From Gammaproteobacteria bacterium (lineage in GTDB: Bacteria > Pseudomonadota > Gammaproteobacteria > Enterobacterales > Psychrobiaceae), in NCBI GenBank assembly GCA_013214945.1, contig JABSRT010000009.1, positions 1-63,069 on the forward strand: 63,069 nt of DNA, read 5' to 3'. Made by a program: the position numbers and the translations under genes. Every line of letters starts with the position of its first letter. The stretch's first letter is position 1. Positions 45,171 to 54,063 of the stretch are shown here, in pieces. The notes beneath the pieces were generated by a model. It saw nothing but the letters and a program-made list of their open reading frames with translations. It was not told the DNA's origin and made no database searches.

Positions 45171-45512
45171 TCAAAAATTTAATTCAAACAGCAAAGCGGC
45201 CAAGCTTGGTTGCCAACGATACTTTTTAAAATCAACTCGGCTACCACTCACTATAACACCGTCACTACGTAATAAGCTCAATTGCAATTGATGGCTAGGT
45301 TCACTCGCTGGGATCGCTATTTTACCTTGACTGTTAACCACTCGATGCCAAGGCACCTCGGGGTTATCATTCGCTTTTAAGGCAGTGCTAACTAAACGAG
45401 CTCGCCGTGGCAAACCAGCCAAGTCTGCAACTTGACCATAACTGGCAACTTTCCCCGCAGGAATTAGTTTAACCACGGCAATAATTTGCAGCCATTTTTC
45501 AGTCATGAACAT
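45171..45512 (-). CDS. Alkyltransferase-like DNA-repair protein (ATL, MGMT fold without the cysteine)
   Basis: A 113-aa protein of the methylguanine-DNA methyltransferase C-terminal fold. VASYGQVADLAGLPRRARLV is the helix-turn-helix with the arginine finger. The active-site motif reads PWHRV (residues 54-58) where methyltransferases have PCHRV. The tryptophan means it cannot accept alkyl groups. ATL proteins bind O6-alkylguanine and pass it to nucleotide excision repair. It sits 13 bases before zwf, inside the sugar operon. Confidence 0.9.
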   Translation of the reverse strand: MFMTEKWLQIIAVVKLIPAGKVASYGQVADLAGLPRRARLVSTALKANDNPEVPWHRVVNSQGKIAIPASEPSHQLQLSLLRSDGVIVSGSRVDFKKYRWQPSLAALLFELNF

Positions 45513-45579
45513 TGCCGAGTTGATGTTAAGTCATTAGATATTACCGTAATTTATGCTAATAGCCTAAATTTCAGTTTGC

Positions 45580-46635
45580 TTAACTAATTAACGTCGCTTC
45601 GTTGCTCGCGCTCACTTCTTTGGCCGCAGGCGCCGCCATTAATGCTTTGGCATTGTCGAGCATCCGGTTACTAAAGGCCCACTCGTTATCGTACCAAGCC
45701 ATCACTTTAACTAAGCGACCAGATACGCGGGTTTGCGTTGCATCGAATATTGACGACAGTGGATTATGATTAAAATCGACAGAAACTAAAGGTAAGTGGT
45801 TAACACCCAGTACTTTAGATAAAGGAGCGCTACTCGCTGCGGTTTCAATTAATTGATTAATTTCTTCTACACTCGTTTCACGCGCAGCAATAAAGTTTAA
45901 ATCAACCAATGACACATTCGATGTTGGCACACGAACGGCCAGGCCATCAAATTTGCCCTTAAGTTCAGGAACAACTAGACCAACTGCGGCAGCAGCGCCG
46001 GTTTTTGTTGGGATCATCGACAAGGTCGCAGCTCGAGCACGGCGTAAATCACTATGACAACTGTCAGACAATGCCTGATCATTAGTATAAGCATGAATGG
46101 TGGTCATTAGACCTGACTCAATACCAATTTCGTCATTAAGTACTTTGGCAAAAGGTGCCAAGCAGTTGGTGGTACAAGAGGCATTAGAGATTACGGTCAT
46201 GTCGCTGGTTAAAGTGTCATGATTAACGCCGTAAACCACGGTCGCATCAACATTTTTAGCAGGGGCAGAAATAATTACTTTCTTCGCGCCCGCAGTTAAG
46301 TGCGGCTGAACAGCTTCTTTTGATGTAAAAATACCACTGCATTCAAAAACAATATCAACGCCTAATTTAGCCCAAGGTAAATGCCCAGGGTTACGTTCAC
46401 TATACATTGCAATTTTATCACCATTAACCGTCATTACATCAGCTTCGTGGCTAACTTGCGCATTAAAGGTGCCATGAACTGAGTCATATTTAGTTAAATG
46501 AACATTGGTTGCAGTGTCCGCTAAGTCATTTATCGCGACCAGCTTAAATTCAGTCTGTTGATTGCTTTCATAAATTGCACGCAAGATATTGCGGCCAATT
46601 CGACCAAACCCGTTTATTGCTATTCTAATCGCCAT
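45580..46635 (-). CDS. gap: Glyceraldehyde-3-phosphate dehydrogenase, type I
   Basis: GAPDH, 351 aa, with [14 protein letters not shown] (NAD site), AINDLADT, the catalytic [17 protein letters not shown] and [11 protein letters not shown]. The C-terminal [19 protein letters not shown] is typical. Erythrose-4-phosphate dehydrogenase (Epd) is a close paralogue; the SCTTNCLAP and overall pattern favour GAPDH. A HexR-like operator lies 36 bases upstream. It probably heads the gap-atl-zwf-pgl-edd-eda series, which would give co-control of the pathway and its triose product. Confidence 0.92.
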   Translation of the reverse strand: MAIRIAINGFGRIGRNILRAIYESNQQTEFKLVAINDLADTATNVHLTKYDSVHGTFNAQVSHEADVMTVNGDKIAMYSERNPGHLPWAKLGVDIVFECSGIFTSKEAVQPHLTAGAKKVIISAPAKNVDATVVYGVNHDTLTSDMTVISNASCTTNCLAPFAKVLNDEIGIESGLMTTIHAYTNDQALSDSCHSDLRRARAATLSMIPTKTGAAAAVGLVVPELKGKFDGLAVRVPTSNVSLVDLNFIAARETSVEEINQLIETAASSAPLSKVLGVNHLPLVSVDFNHNPLSSIFDATQTRVSGRLVKVMAWYDNEWAFSNRMLDNAKALMAAPAAKEVSASNEATLIS

Positions 46636-46670
46636 AATTGAAACTCCGTTGCTATGTCCAAGCTACCAAA

Positions 46671-46685
46671 TGTAGTTTAATTACA
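46671..46685. promoter_or_regulatory. HexR-type operator upstream of gap
   Basis: TGTAGTTTAATTACA is a 15-bp palindrome with one mismatch. It agrees with the TGTART-n-ATTACA pattern known for HexR, the KDPG-responsive regulator of zwf, edd, eda and gap genes in gammaproteobacteria. hexR itself is not in the window. Confidence 0.75.
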
Positions 46686-46871
46686 ACATTACCTAACAAA
46701 AGAACCAATATCAAGCAAAACAACCCGAGATATGTTGCATTTATTACAAGTAAGCTTGTGTTCATTGCTAAAAATAAAAATCAGTTAGCGTGAACTCGAC
46801 TATAATTTCAAAATATCCGTCCAGTTGTTAATTAAACAACGCACGCACACGGTTTAAATAGGAGCCAAACA

Positions 46872-49202
46872 ATGGTCACGCAGTTTGCCCAACGGTTAAT
46901 TACTTCAAGATGGCTAATCGTACTTGGTTGCCTGTGTCTGATAATTGTCGCTGCGATTGGCTTAGCTCAATTACAATTTAATGGTAATCACCGAGTATTT
47001 TTTGGTCCCGAAGATCCTAAATTGATTGCTTTTGATCAAATGCAGGCAACGTATAATAAAAGCGATAATGTCGCGATTATTATCGCACCCAAAAACGGCA
47101 CTGTTTTTACCGCCAAAGCCCTAACACTAGTGTGGCAACTGACCGATCAAGCCTGGCAAATTCCGCACTCGCTGCGAGTCGACTCTATTAGCAACTATCA
47201 GCATACCCAATCTGAAGATGATGACTTGTTAGTCGAGGACTTGTTATTGGAGGTTGAAGATCTTAATTCTGAAAAAATTGCGAACATTAAAGCCGTGGCC
47301 CTTAATGAGCCACTGTTGCTGCACAAATTAGTTGCCGCCAACGGCGACTCAACCGTCGTTAACGTCACTATTCAATTGCCCGGCCAAGATTTAATAAAGG
47401 AACTGCCACAAACCGGTGATTACGTTGACAGCTTAGTGGCACAATATCGTTTGCTGTATCCCGAGATAGATATTTTCACCTCAGGGGTTATTGAAATGAA
47501 TCGAGCCTTTGCATCTGAAGCACAACATGACGCCAGCACTTTAATCCCCGCGATGTTTGCCACGGTTGTCATCGTACTAGGCTTGTTGTTGCGCTCGTTA
47601 AATGCAACATTAGCGACCTTAGTCATTATTATTACCAGCATTGTCAGTACGATGGGCCTAGCCGGTTGGCTTGGCATGGATATAACCACCACCACGGTTA
47701 ATGTGCCGACTATTGTCATGACCTTGGCTGTCGCCGACTGTGTGCACATTGTAGCAGGGGTACTTTATTTTCTTGCGCAAGGGCAAACCAAGTATCAGAG
47801 TATTATTAACAGTTATCAGCTTAACTTTAGCCCCATTTTACTCACTAGCATAACCACCAGCATTGGTTTTTTAACCCTTAATTTTTCTTACTCGCCAGCG
47901 ATGAACGACTTGGGCAACTTAGTCGCCATTGGTGTGATGTTAGCTTTTGCTTTTTCGGTCACGCTATTCCCAGCGCTGCTAGCGCTAATTCCATTAAAGG
48001 TAGTAGACCAATCAAGCAGTAACCGCGGATTTGTCAGCTTAGCTAATTTCATCATTAGTCGTTACCGACAAGTCGCCCTGCTTGCCACCCTGGCAGTTGT
48101 CGCGATTAGTTCGCAATTATTTAACAACGTGATCAACGATGTCGCGATTGATTATTTTTCAACTAAAACCGAATTTAGACAGTCAACCGATTACATGTCA
48201 GATCACCTCTCCGGTTTATCCCAGCTCGATTACGCCATTGATAGCGGCGAGGAAAATGGCATCAATGAGCCCGAATTTCTTAAAACCATTGCTGCGTTTG
48301 AGCAATGGTTATTGTCCCAACCAGAAACAGATCATGTATCAGCCATTACCACCATCGTTAAACGCCTTAATAAAAATATGCATGGCGACGACCCCACGTA
48401 TTACCAACTGCCCGAGTCTCGTGAATTATCAGCTCAATATCTATTAATGTATGAAATGAGCCTGCCTTATGGCTTAGATCTAAACAATATGCTTAATGTC
48501 TCCAAATCAGCCACTAGAGTCAGTGCTAATTTTACTAACTTAGGCAGCAGTGAGGTTATTTCCATCGAGCAACGCAGCTACGCGTGGTTTGCCAAGTTTG
48601 CGCCGCAACTGTCGGTCAGCATTGCCAGCACCAATCTGATTTTTGCCTACATTGGCGATCGCAACATGGTTAGCATGTTAATAGGTTCGGCGGTCGCATT
48701 AGTACTTATTTCATTCTTAGTGGGTTTATCATTAAAGTCGGTGCGCTTGGGCTTGATTAGTCTGGTGCCCAATATTGCGCCGGCCGCCCTTGGGTTTGGT
48801 ATTTGGGGTATGCTCGATGGCCAAATTAATTTAGCGCTGTCAGTCGTCACCAGCATTACCCTTGGCATCGTAGTAGATGACACCATTCACTTCCTCAGTA
48901 AGTATCAGCTCGCCAAAAATAGCGGCCTTAGTACCAGCGATGCCATTCGTTCTTCTTTCTCATTGGTTGGTCGCGCATTGCTGATCACGACTATTGTGCT
49001 GGCCATTGGTTTTTCCATTTTAACCCTGTCTAATTTCACCTTGAATAGCGACATGGGTTTGCTTACAGCAATCATTATTGTCATTGCGTTACTGGTAGAT
49101 TTCATTTTATTACCGGCAATGTTGTTGATTTTTGACAACCAAACAACCTCTGATAATCCTATCTCGCCCACCGATCCCAAGGAGGTGCAACATGAGCATT
49201 AA
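46872..49202 (+). CDS. MMPL/RND-family exporter
   Basis: A 776-aa RND transporter of the MMPL/HpnN-like type. TM1 is near 15-35 (WLIVLGCLCLIIVAAIGLAQL). Two periplasmic loops and two five-helix bundles follow (about 215-375 and 615-765), each with the sterol-sensing-like helices (ASTLIPAMFATVVIVLGLLLRSL; VVDDTIHFLSKY). The acidic DD in helix 10 (VVDDTIHF) is a proton-relay candidate. It is the first of a three-gene unit. It probably moves a lipid or hydrophobic compound; the substrate is unknown. The stop overlaps the next gene. Confidence 0.88.
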   Translation: MVTQFAQRLITSRWLIVLGCLCLIIVAAIGLAQLQFNGNHRVFFGPEDPKLIAFDQMQATYNKSDNVAIIIAPKNGTVFTAKALTLVWQLTDQAWQIPHSLRVDSISNYQHTQSEDDDLLVEDLLLEVEDLNSEKIANIKAVALNEPLLLHKLVAANGDSTVVNVTIQLPGQDLIKELPQTGDYVDSLVAQYRLLYPEIDIFTSGVIEMNRAFASEAQHDASTLIPAMFATVVIVLGLLLRSLNATLATLVIIITSIVSTMGLAGWLGMDITTTTVNVPTIVMTLAVADCVHIVAGVLYFLAQGQTKYQSIINSYQLNFSPILLTSITTSIGFLTLNFSYSPAMNDLGNLVAIGVMLAFAFSVTLFPALLALIPLKVVDQSSSNRGFVSLANFIISRYRQVALLATLAVVAISSQLFNNVINDVAIDYFSTKTEFRQSTDYMSDHLSGLSQLDYAIDSGEENGINEPEFLKTIAAFEQWLLSQPETDHVSAITTIVKRLNKNMHGDDPTYYQLPESRELSAQYLLMYEMSLPYGLDLNNMLNVSKSATRVSANFTNLGSSEVISIEQRSYAWFAKFAPQLSVSIASTNLIFAYIGDRNMVSMLIGSAVALVLISFLVGLSLKSVRLGLISLVPNIAPAALGFGIWGMLDGQINLALSVVTSITLGIVVDDTIHFLSKYQLAKNSGLSTSDAIRSSFSLVGRALLITTIVLAIGFSILTLSNFTLNSDMGLLTAIIIVIALLVDFILLPAMLLIFDNQTTSDNPISPTDPKEVQHEH

Positions 49203-49977
49203 ATTTAGCACACTATTGATCGTCACACTGCCATTGTCAGCAGCATTATGGGCCCAAACACCCGCTGAACAAGGGTTAGAAATAGCCAATGCCAGAAAAG
49301 CCGCCGATCGTGGCTGGGTTAGCTCACAATCAGATTCACTGATGATTTTACGCAACAAGCAAGGCGACCAAAGCAAACGAAAACTGCGCAACAAGTCATT
49401 AGAAGTCAGCGATGATGGTGACAAAGCCTTGACCATTTTTGATACGCCCAGAGACATTAAGGGCACCGCATTTTTAAGTTTTTCACACAACAGTAAAAAC
49501 GATGATCAGTGGCTTTATTTGCCGGCGTTAAAACGGGTTAAACGTATTTCGTCGCGCAACAAATCGGGGCCCTTTATGGGCAGCGAGTTTTCGTATGAAG
49601 ATATGGCCTCATTTGAAATTGAAAAGTTTAGTTTCACATACCTTAAAGACCAAGCCTGCAGCGATCAAACCTGTTATGTGGTGCAAAGCATTCCCACCGA
49701 CAAATATTCGGGTTATAGCAAGTTAATCAGCTGGATCGACCAAGCTCATTACCGGGTTCATAAAGTCGAATTTTATGATCGTAAAAAATCGCACTTAAAA
49801 ACTCTAATCGCCAGTGATTTCAAATTATATAATGATCAGTTTTGGCGTGCTCACCAAGCCACGATGACCAATCATTTAACTGGAAAAACTACCGAAATAA
49901 TCAGCTCGAACATTAGGTTTGATACCGGTTTAACCGCCAAAGATTTTAACAAAAACACCTTAAAGCGAGCGCGTTAA
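49192..49977 (+). CDS. LolA-like outer-membrane lipid-sorting protein of an RND module
   Basis: A 261-aa exported protein of the LolA-like family that is usually encoded next to MMPL/RND exporters. The signal peptide (about 1-20) ends at LWAQ. DQWLYLPALKRVKRISSRNKSGPFMGSEFSYEDM is the conserved block of the family. The start at 49192 has a perfect AAGGAGG six bases before it. A longer frame back to 49132 lies within the RND gene. It overlaps the RND stop by 11 bases and the next gene by one. It may carry the exported lipid across the periplasm. Confidence 0.88.
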   Translation: MSIKFSTLLIVTLPLSAALWAQTPAEQGLEIANARKAADRGWVSSQSDSLMILRNKQGDQSKRKLRNKSLEVSDDGDKALTIFDTPRDIKGTAFLSFSHNSKNDDQWLYLPALKRVKRISSRNKSGPFMGSEFSYEDMASFEIEKFSFTYLKDQACSDQTCYVVQSIPTDKYSGYSKLISWIDQAHYRVHKVEFYDRKKSHLKTLIASDFKLYNDQFWRAHQATMTNHLTGKTTEIISSNIRFDTGLTAKDFNKNTLKRAR

Positions 49978-51209
49978 TGACCATAAAGCAACGATTTTTG
50001 GCTATTACTAGCTTGGTGTTAATAGTTAGTAGCATAACCGTGTTATCAGAGGCACAAGCAGAAATAAGTGTTAGTGGCTCGGTTGGCCTTGAGCAGCGTT
50101 ACTTTTGGCAAACTGCGCTCGATCCCAGGCAAACCAATAATCAAACCAGTATCACTGGCGACATTGAGCTTTACTGGCAAGCGCCCCAGGGCAACGATAG
50201 TTTAACTGTCACCACCTTTGGCCGCAAAGATTTTAGTGATGATCAGCGCAGCCATCTTGAATTAAAACAAGCATACTGGCAGCACCTCACCGCTGACTTC
50301 GAGCTGTCACTGGGTTCGAAAATAGTATTTTGGGGCGTTACTGAGTCGCGTCATTTAGTCGATATCATTAACCAAACCGACTTAATCGAATCACCCGATG
50401 GTGAAGACAAACTGGGTCAACCGATGGCGCAATTGAGCTGGATTCAAGATTGGGGCAGTCTTGATCTATTTCTACTGCCTTACTTTCGCCAGCCTTTGTA
50501 TGCTGGTGTCAAAGGCCGGCTACGAACGCAACTTGCGGTAAGCGACCAAGTATTATATCAGTCGTCAGCGGGTCAAAATCACCATGACTTTGCGTTAAGG
50601 TTAAACCAAACCATCGGCGATTGGGACGTCGCTCTTAGCGCTTTTAAGGGCACCTCTAGAGAACCCGACTATATTGTAACCAGCCCAACAGATATCACCC
50701 CGTACCATCGTCAAATCAGCCAAGTAAGCATCGACGCGCAGGCGGCTATCGACGACTTTTTATGGAAGTTTGAGGCAAGGTATTTCAAGCAAAAGTCTTT
50801 ACCAACAGCGCTACGTAACTCGGGCAGAATTTTAGCCAGTGATAGCTACGCCGCGGTTACAGCAGGGCTGGAGTATACATTGGTCGGGTTTAATCAGGGC
50901 AATAGCGATTTGGGCTTATTGCTGGAGTATAACTACGATCAACATCCCTATTCTGCCTTTAGTGACACCACGTTTGTCGCGGCTCGCTTAGCCTTTAATG
51001 ATTTTAGTTCGTCTGAAGTTTTGGCGGGCATTAATATTGACTTGGCCAACGGCAACCACAGCATTTTGGTTGAAGCCAGTACACGGGTCGGTGAAAATTT
51101 CAAACTGTCGCTAGCTGCTTGGTCTTTTAACAGCAAACCCCAAGACTCAACGTTGTATATGCTACGTCAGGATGACTTTATTAGTCTTGAGATTAAGTAT
51201 TATTTTTAG
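49977..51209 (+). CDS. Outer-membrane beta-barrel protein of the RND module (DUF1302-like)
   Basis: A 410-aa protein with a signal peptide (about 1-28, cut after AQA) and alternating polar/apolar strands through to a terminal phenylalanine (EIKYYF), typical of outer-membrane barrels. It resembles proteins found with RND/LolA-like pairs (DUF1302 type). SKIVFWGVTESRHLVDIINQTD near residue 115-135 is a plausible family block. It is proposed to be the outer-membrane end of the export path. Function is inferred from context. Confidence 0.78.
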   Translation: MTIKQRFLAITSLVLIVSSITVLSEAQAEISVSGSVGLEQRYFWQTALDPRQTNNQTSITGDIELYWQAPQGNDSLTVTTFGRKDFSDDQRSHLELKQAYWQHLTADFELSLGSKIVFWGVTESRHLVDIINQTDLIESPDGEDKLGQPMAQLSWIQDWGSLDLFLLPYFRQPLYAGVKGRLRTQLAVSDQVLYQSSAGQNHHDFALRLNQTIGDWDVALSAFKGTSREPDYIVTSPTDITPYHRQISQVSIDAQAAIDDFLWKFEARYFKQKSLPTALRNSGRILASDSYAAVTAGLEYTLVGFNQGNSDLGLLLEYNYDQHPYSAFSDTTFVAARLAFNDFSSSEVLAGINIDLANGNHSILVEASTRVGENFKLSLAAWSFNSKPQDSTLYMLRQDDFISLEIKYYF

Positions 51210-51258
51210 TTTGGGCCAAATAATCCGAGCACCGGATAAGAGGATTTAGCCCAAACTA
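51207..51258. terminator. Large hairpin between convergent genes
   Basis: TAGTTTGGGC (51207-51216) and GCCCAAACTA (51249-51258) form a perfect 10-bp stem with a further AATCC/GGATT stem inside. The first arm begins at the stop codon of the barrel gene. T-runs are weak on both strands, so the terminator call is tentative. Confidence 0.55.
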
Positions 51259-51265
51259 ATTAACC

Positions 51266-52066
51266 CTAGTTTTTTGCCGAAATTAACTGTTTAAGTTCTT
51301 CAATTTGGCGCGACAAATCGTCAATCGTTAACTTGCCATCTATCTTGTCTTGAATCGCTTGTTCTTTGGCATGTTCATCTTCAAGCACGTTAACCACAAT
51401 GCCAATCACCATATTAAGGAAAGCAAAAGTCGTTAAGAAAATGAAAGACAAAAAGTAGACCCAACCAATTGAATATACCGCCATGACTTCATACATTACG
51501 TCGGTCCAATCTTCAAAGGTCATGACCCGGAACAACGTTAGCATTGAAATAGAAATATCAGCCCACAAATCAGGGTTAATCACGCCAAAGAAACTGCTGC
51601 CAACCGCGGCGTAAATATAAAAAATAATAAACATTAACAACACCACATAACCCAGTTGCGGCAAGGCTCTTAATAACGAGTTAAGCAACAACCGAAGTTC
51701 TGGCACAAATGAAACCATTCGCATCACTCGGAAAATGCGGATAAGTCGCCCCACCAGCGCCAATTCACTGTCTTCGACCGGGATTAAGCTGACAATTACC
51801 ACTAGGCTATCAAAAATATTCCAGCCCTTAGTAAAAAAGCGTTTTTTGTCTTCATCAGCAATAAAACGGATCAAAATTTCAAATAAGAAGATCCCAGTAA
51901 TAAACCAGTCCATCAATTTAAGGGCACCGAGGGCATATGCCGGAATATCGTAGGTTTTAGCGCCGATTAATAAGGCGGACAATACAATAATCATAATCAC
52001 AAACAGCTCAAATACTTTGTTGTTTTTTAGCTGCCGTGAATAGGTTTGGATTGCTGAAATATTCAT
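51266..52066 (-). CDS. NavBac-type voltage-gated cation channel with calcium-like filter
   Basis: A single-domain, six-helix channel of 266 aa. S1-S3 are followed by an S4 with arginines spaced by three (GRLIRIFRVMRMV). The pore helix and filter read TLFRVMTFEDWTD (filter TFEDWTD at 183-189). S6 is FLSFIFLTTFAFLNMVIGIVVNVL. A C-terminal coiled coil (IDDLSRQIEELKQLISA) is typical of NavBac tetramers. The sodium channel NavAb has TLESWSM and its calcium-selective mutant TLDDWSD. The D in the fourth and seventh places suggests Ca2+ permeation here. The start at 52066 overlaps the ABC gene stop as TAATG. Confidence 0.9.
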   Translation of the reverse strand: MNISAIQTYSRQLKNNKVFELFVIMIIVLSALLIGAKTYDIPAYALGALKLMDWFITGIFLFEILIRFIADEDKKRFFTKGWNIFDSLVVIVSLIPVEDSELALVGRLIRIFRVMRMVSFVPELRLLLNSLLRALPQLGYVVLLMFIIFYIYAAVGSSFFGVINPDLWADISISMLTLFRVMTFEDWTDVMYEVMAVYSIGWVYFLSFIFLTTFAFLNMVIGIVVNVLEDEHAKEQAIQDKIDGKLTIDDLSRQIEELKQLISAKN

Positions 52067-53847
52067 TAACTTAACTCTTTGTTTTGTTGAAGTCGCCATA
52101 AAGCGGCATATTCTCCATCTTGTTGTAATAATTGATGATGATTGCCTTGTTCGACAATTTCGCCGGCTTTCATCACTAAAATAGTATCGGCATCGACAAT
52201 AGTCGACAACCTATGGGCAATCACTAAACTGGTGGTGGTTTTAGCAATACCATTAATCGCATTTGTAATCTGCTGCTCACTGTAGCTGTCCAATGATGAC
52301 GTTGCTTCGTCGAACACTAAAATCGCCGGATTTTTCAAAATAGTACGCGCAATCGCCACTCGTTGTTTTTCACCACCTGAGAGTTTTAAGCCACGCTCTC
52401 CGACTAAGGTGCAATCGCCATCAGGCAAGCTGTCAATAAAACCTCGTAAATGAGCAAGATCAATCGCATCATTAATTTGTTGCTTGCTGGCAGCGGGACG
52501 ACCGTAGCGAATATTTTCAAAAATAGTGTCATTAAATAACACCGTATCTTGTGGCACAATGCCAATCGCTTGGCGCAGTGATTGCTGGGTCACTTCGCTA
52601 ATATTGACGCCATCAATTAATATTTTTCCACCACAGACATCGTAAAAGCGGAATAGTAATTTAACTAGGGTCGATTTACCACCGCCACTTGCACCAACCA
52701 CCGCAACTTTCTGGCCGGCGCCAATGTAAAATGAGATGTTCTTTAAGATGGGTCGCTGCGCTTGGTAATGAAAATCAACCTGCTCAAACCGAATTTCACC
52801 ACGGGTTGTTACTAATGCTTGGGCATTGGGGCTGTCTTGTACTTGCGGTTGTTTGGCTAATAATAAGAACATTTGTTCGATACTGGCCAGCGAACCACGA
52901 ATTTCTCGGTAGACAAAACCAAGGAAGTTAAGCGGCATAAAAATTTGCATCGTAAAGGCGTTAATCAGCACAAAATCGCCGAGAGTCATTGTGCCCGCCG
53001 CGACTTCAAAAGCAGCCAAACTCATCATGGCGGTCATCGCGAGCGCAATAATAAAAGCCTGTCCGCCATTAAGGGTGAATAACGACAGCCGATTCTTGCG
53101 CTTGGCGAGCTCCCACTTAGCCAGCTCGGCGTCGTAACGATTGGCCTCATAAGTCTCGTTTCCGAAATATTTAACCGTTTCATAATTAAGTAAGCTGTCA
53201 ATCGCCCGGCTATTACTGCTCGAATCAGCCAAATTCGCCTCACGAATATACTGGGTGCGCCACTGTGTCGCCTTAACTGAATACATCGCGTAACTGACTA
53301 CCGCCAGCACGATCACCAACGCAAAACTAATGCCGTAATTGAATAATAAAATCGCCACCACAAATATAAACTCGATTAGGGTCGGGATAATATTAAAGAT
53401 CATAAAACGCATTACAAAGTTGATGCCCGAGACGCCGCGATCCATGTCGCGCGATAAACCACCGGTTTGGCGGTTTAAATGAAAATCGAGATCAAGCTGA
53501 TGTAAATGGTTAAACACTCTAAGCCCAAGTCGGCGCATCGCCCGTTCGGTAACCCGGCCAAAGAGGGTATCACGCAATTCACCAAACAATACCAGCGCTA
53601 ATCTAAGCACACCATAAGCGACCACCAGCATCACCGGGGCAACCATAACTTGCAACTTATCACCGTCGAGAGAATCAACAATATGCTTGAGAATAAAGGG
53701 CAAACCAACGGTCGCTATTTTAGCAAAAACTAAACACAGTAACGCTAAAAACATCCGACCTTTATATTCAGTCAAATAAGGTACTAAGGTTTTAAAAACC
53801 GACCAGTTTATGGTCTCGGGAACCTCGTCATGTTGCATGCTGCGCAT
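52066..53847 (-). CDS. Atm1/HMT1-type ABC exporter
   Basis: A 593-aa half-transporter with six N-terminal membrane helices (about 30-330) and an ATPase domain. SLLNYETVKYFGNE is the signature of the Atm1/ABCB7 group, which exports glutathione-linked or sulfur compounds and heavy metals. Walker A is GASGGGKST, the signature LSGGEKQR, Walker B ILVFDEATS and the H-loop IAHRLST. The start may be 53847 or the ATG three codons in. It is directly coupled to the channel gene. Confidence 0.9.
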   Translation of the reverse strand: MRSMQHDEVPETINWSVFKTLVPYLTEYKGRMFLALLCLVFAKIATVGLPFILKHIVDSLDGDKLQVMVAPVMLVVAYGVLRLALVLFGELRDTLFGRVTERAMRRLGLRVFNHLHQLDLDFHLNRQTGGLSRDMDRGVSGINFVMRFMIFNIIPTLIEFIFVVAILLFNYGISFALVIVLAVVSYAMYSVKATQWRTQYIREANLADSSSNSRAIDSLLNYETVKYFGNETYEANRYDAELAKWELAKRKNRLSLFTLNGGQAFIIALAMTAMMSLAAFEVAAGTMTLGDFVLINAFTMQIFMPLNFLGFVYREIRGSLASIEQMFLLLAKQPQVQDSPNAQALVTTRGEIRFEQVDFHYQAQRPILKNISFYIGAGQKVAVVGASGGGKSTLVKLLFRFYDVCGGKILIDGVNISEVTQQSLRQAIGIVPQDTVLFNDTIFENIRYGRPAASKQQINDAIDLAHLRGFIDSLPDGDCTLVGERGLKLSGGEKQRVAIARTILKNPAILVFDEATSSLDSYSEQQITNAINGIAKTTTSLVIAHRLSTIVDADTILVMKAGEIVEQGNHHQLLQQDGEYAALWRLQQNKELS

Positions 53848-54063
53848 AGTTTGGCCGTTATTGTTAATTATTAGTGCGCTATTTTACGGGCTAGCGCTGG
53901 CGTTGTCAGCATATAAAATAAGCACAATTCAATCAATTACGTATGCTGGCTTACAAATATAAACATCGGTAGGTGCTTAACCAATCTAACGAGCGACATC
54001 GGCTTAAAAGCTTGCTAGCATCGCGCCGCAAAAAATTTAACCCAGCAAAAAGGTCTGTTACAA

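Noticed and set aside
45171-45512. Active O6-methylguanine methyltransferase
   Set aside because: The acceptor cysteine of PCHR is replaced by tryptophan, so it must be an ATL protein.
45580-46635. Erythrose-4-phosphate dehydrogenase (epd)
   Set aside because: Active-site and flanking motifs fit GAPDH better, and no pgk/fba neighbours typical for epd are present.
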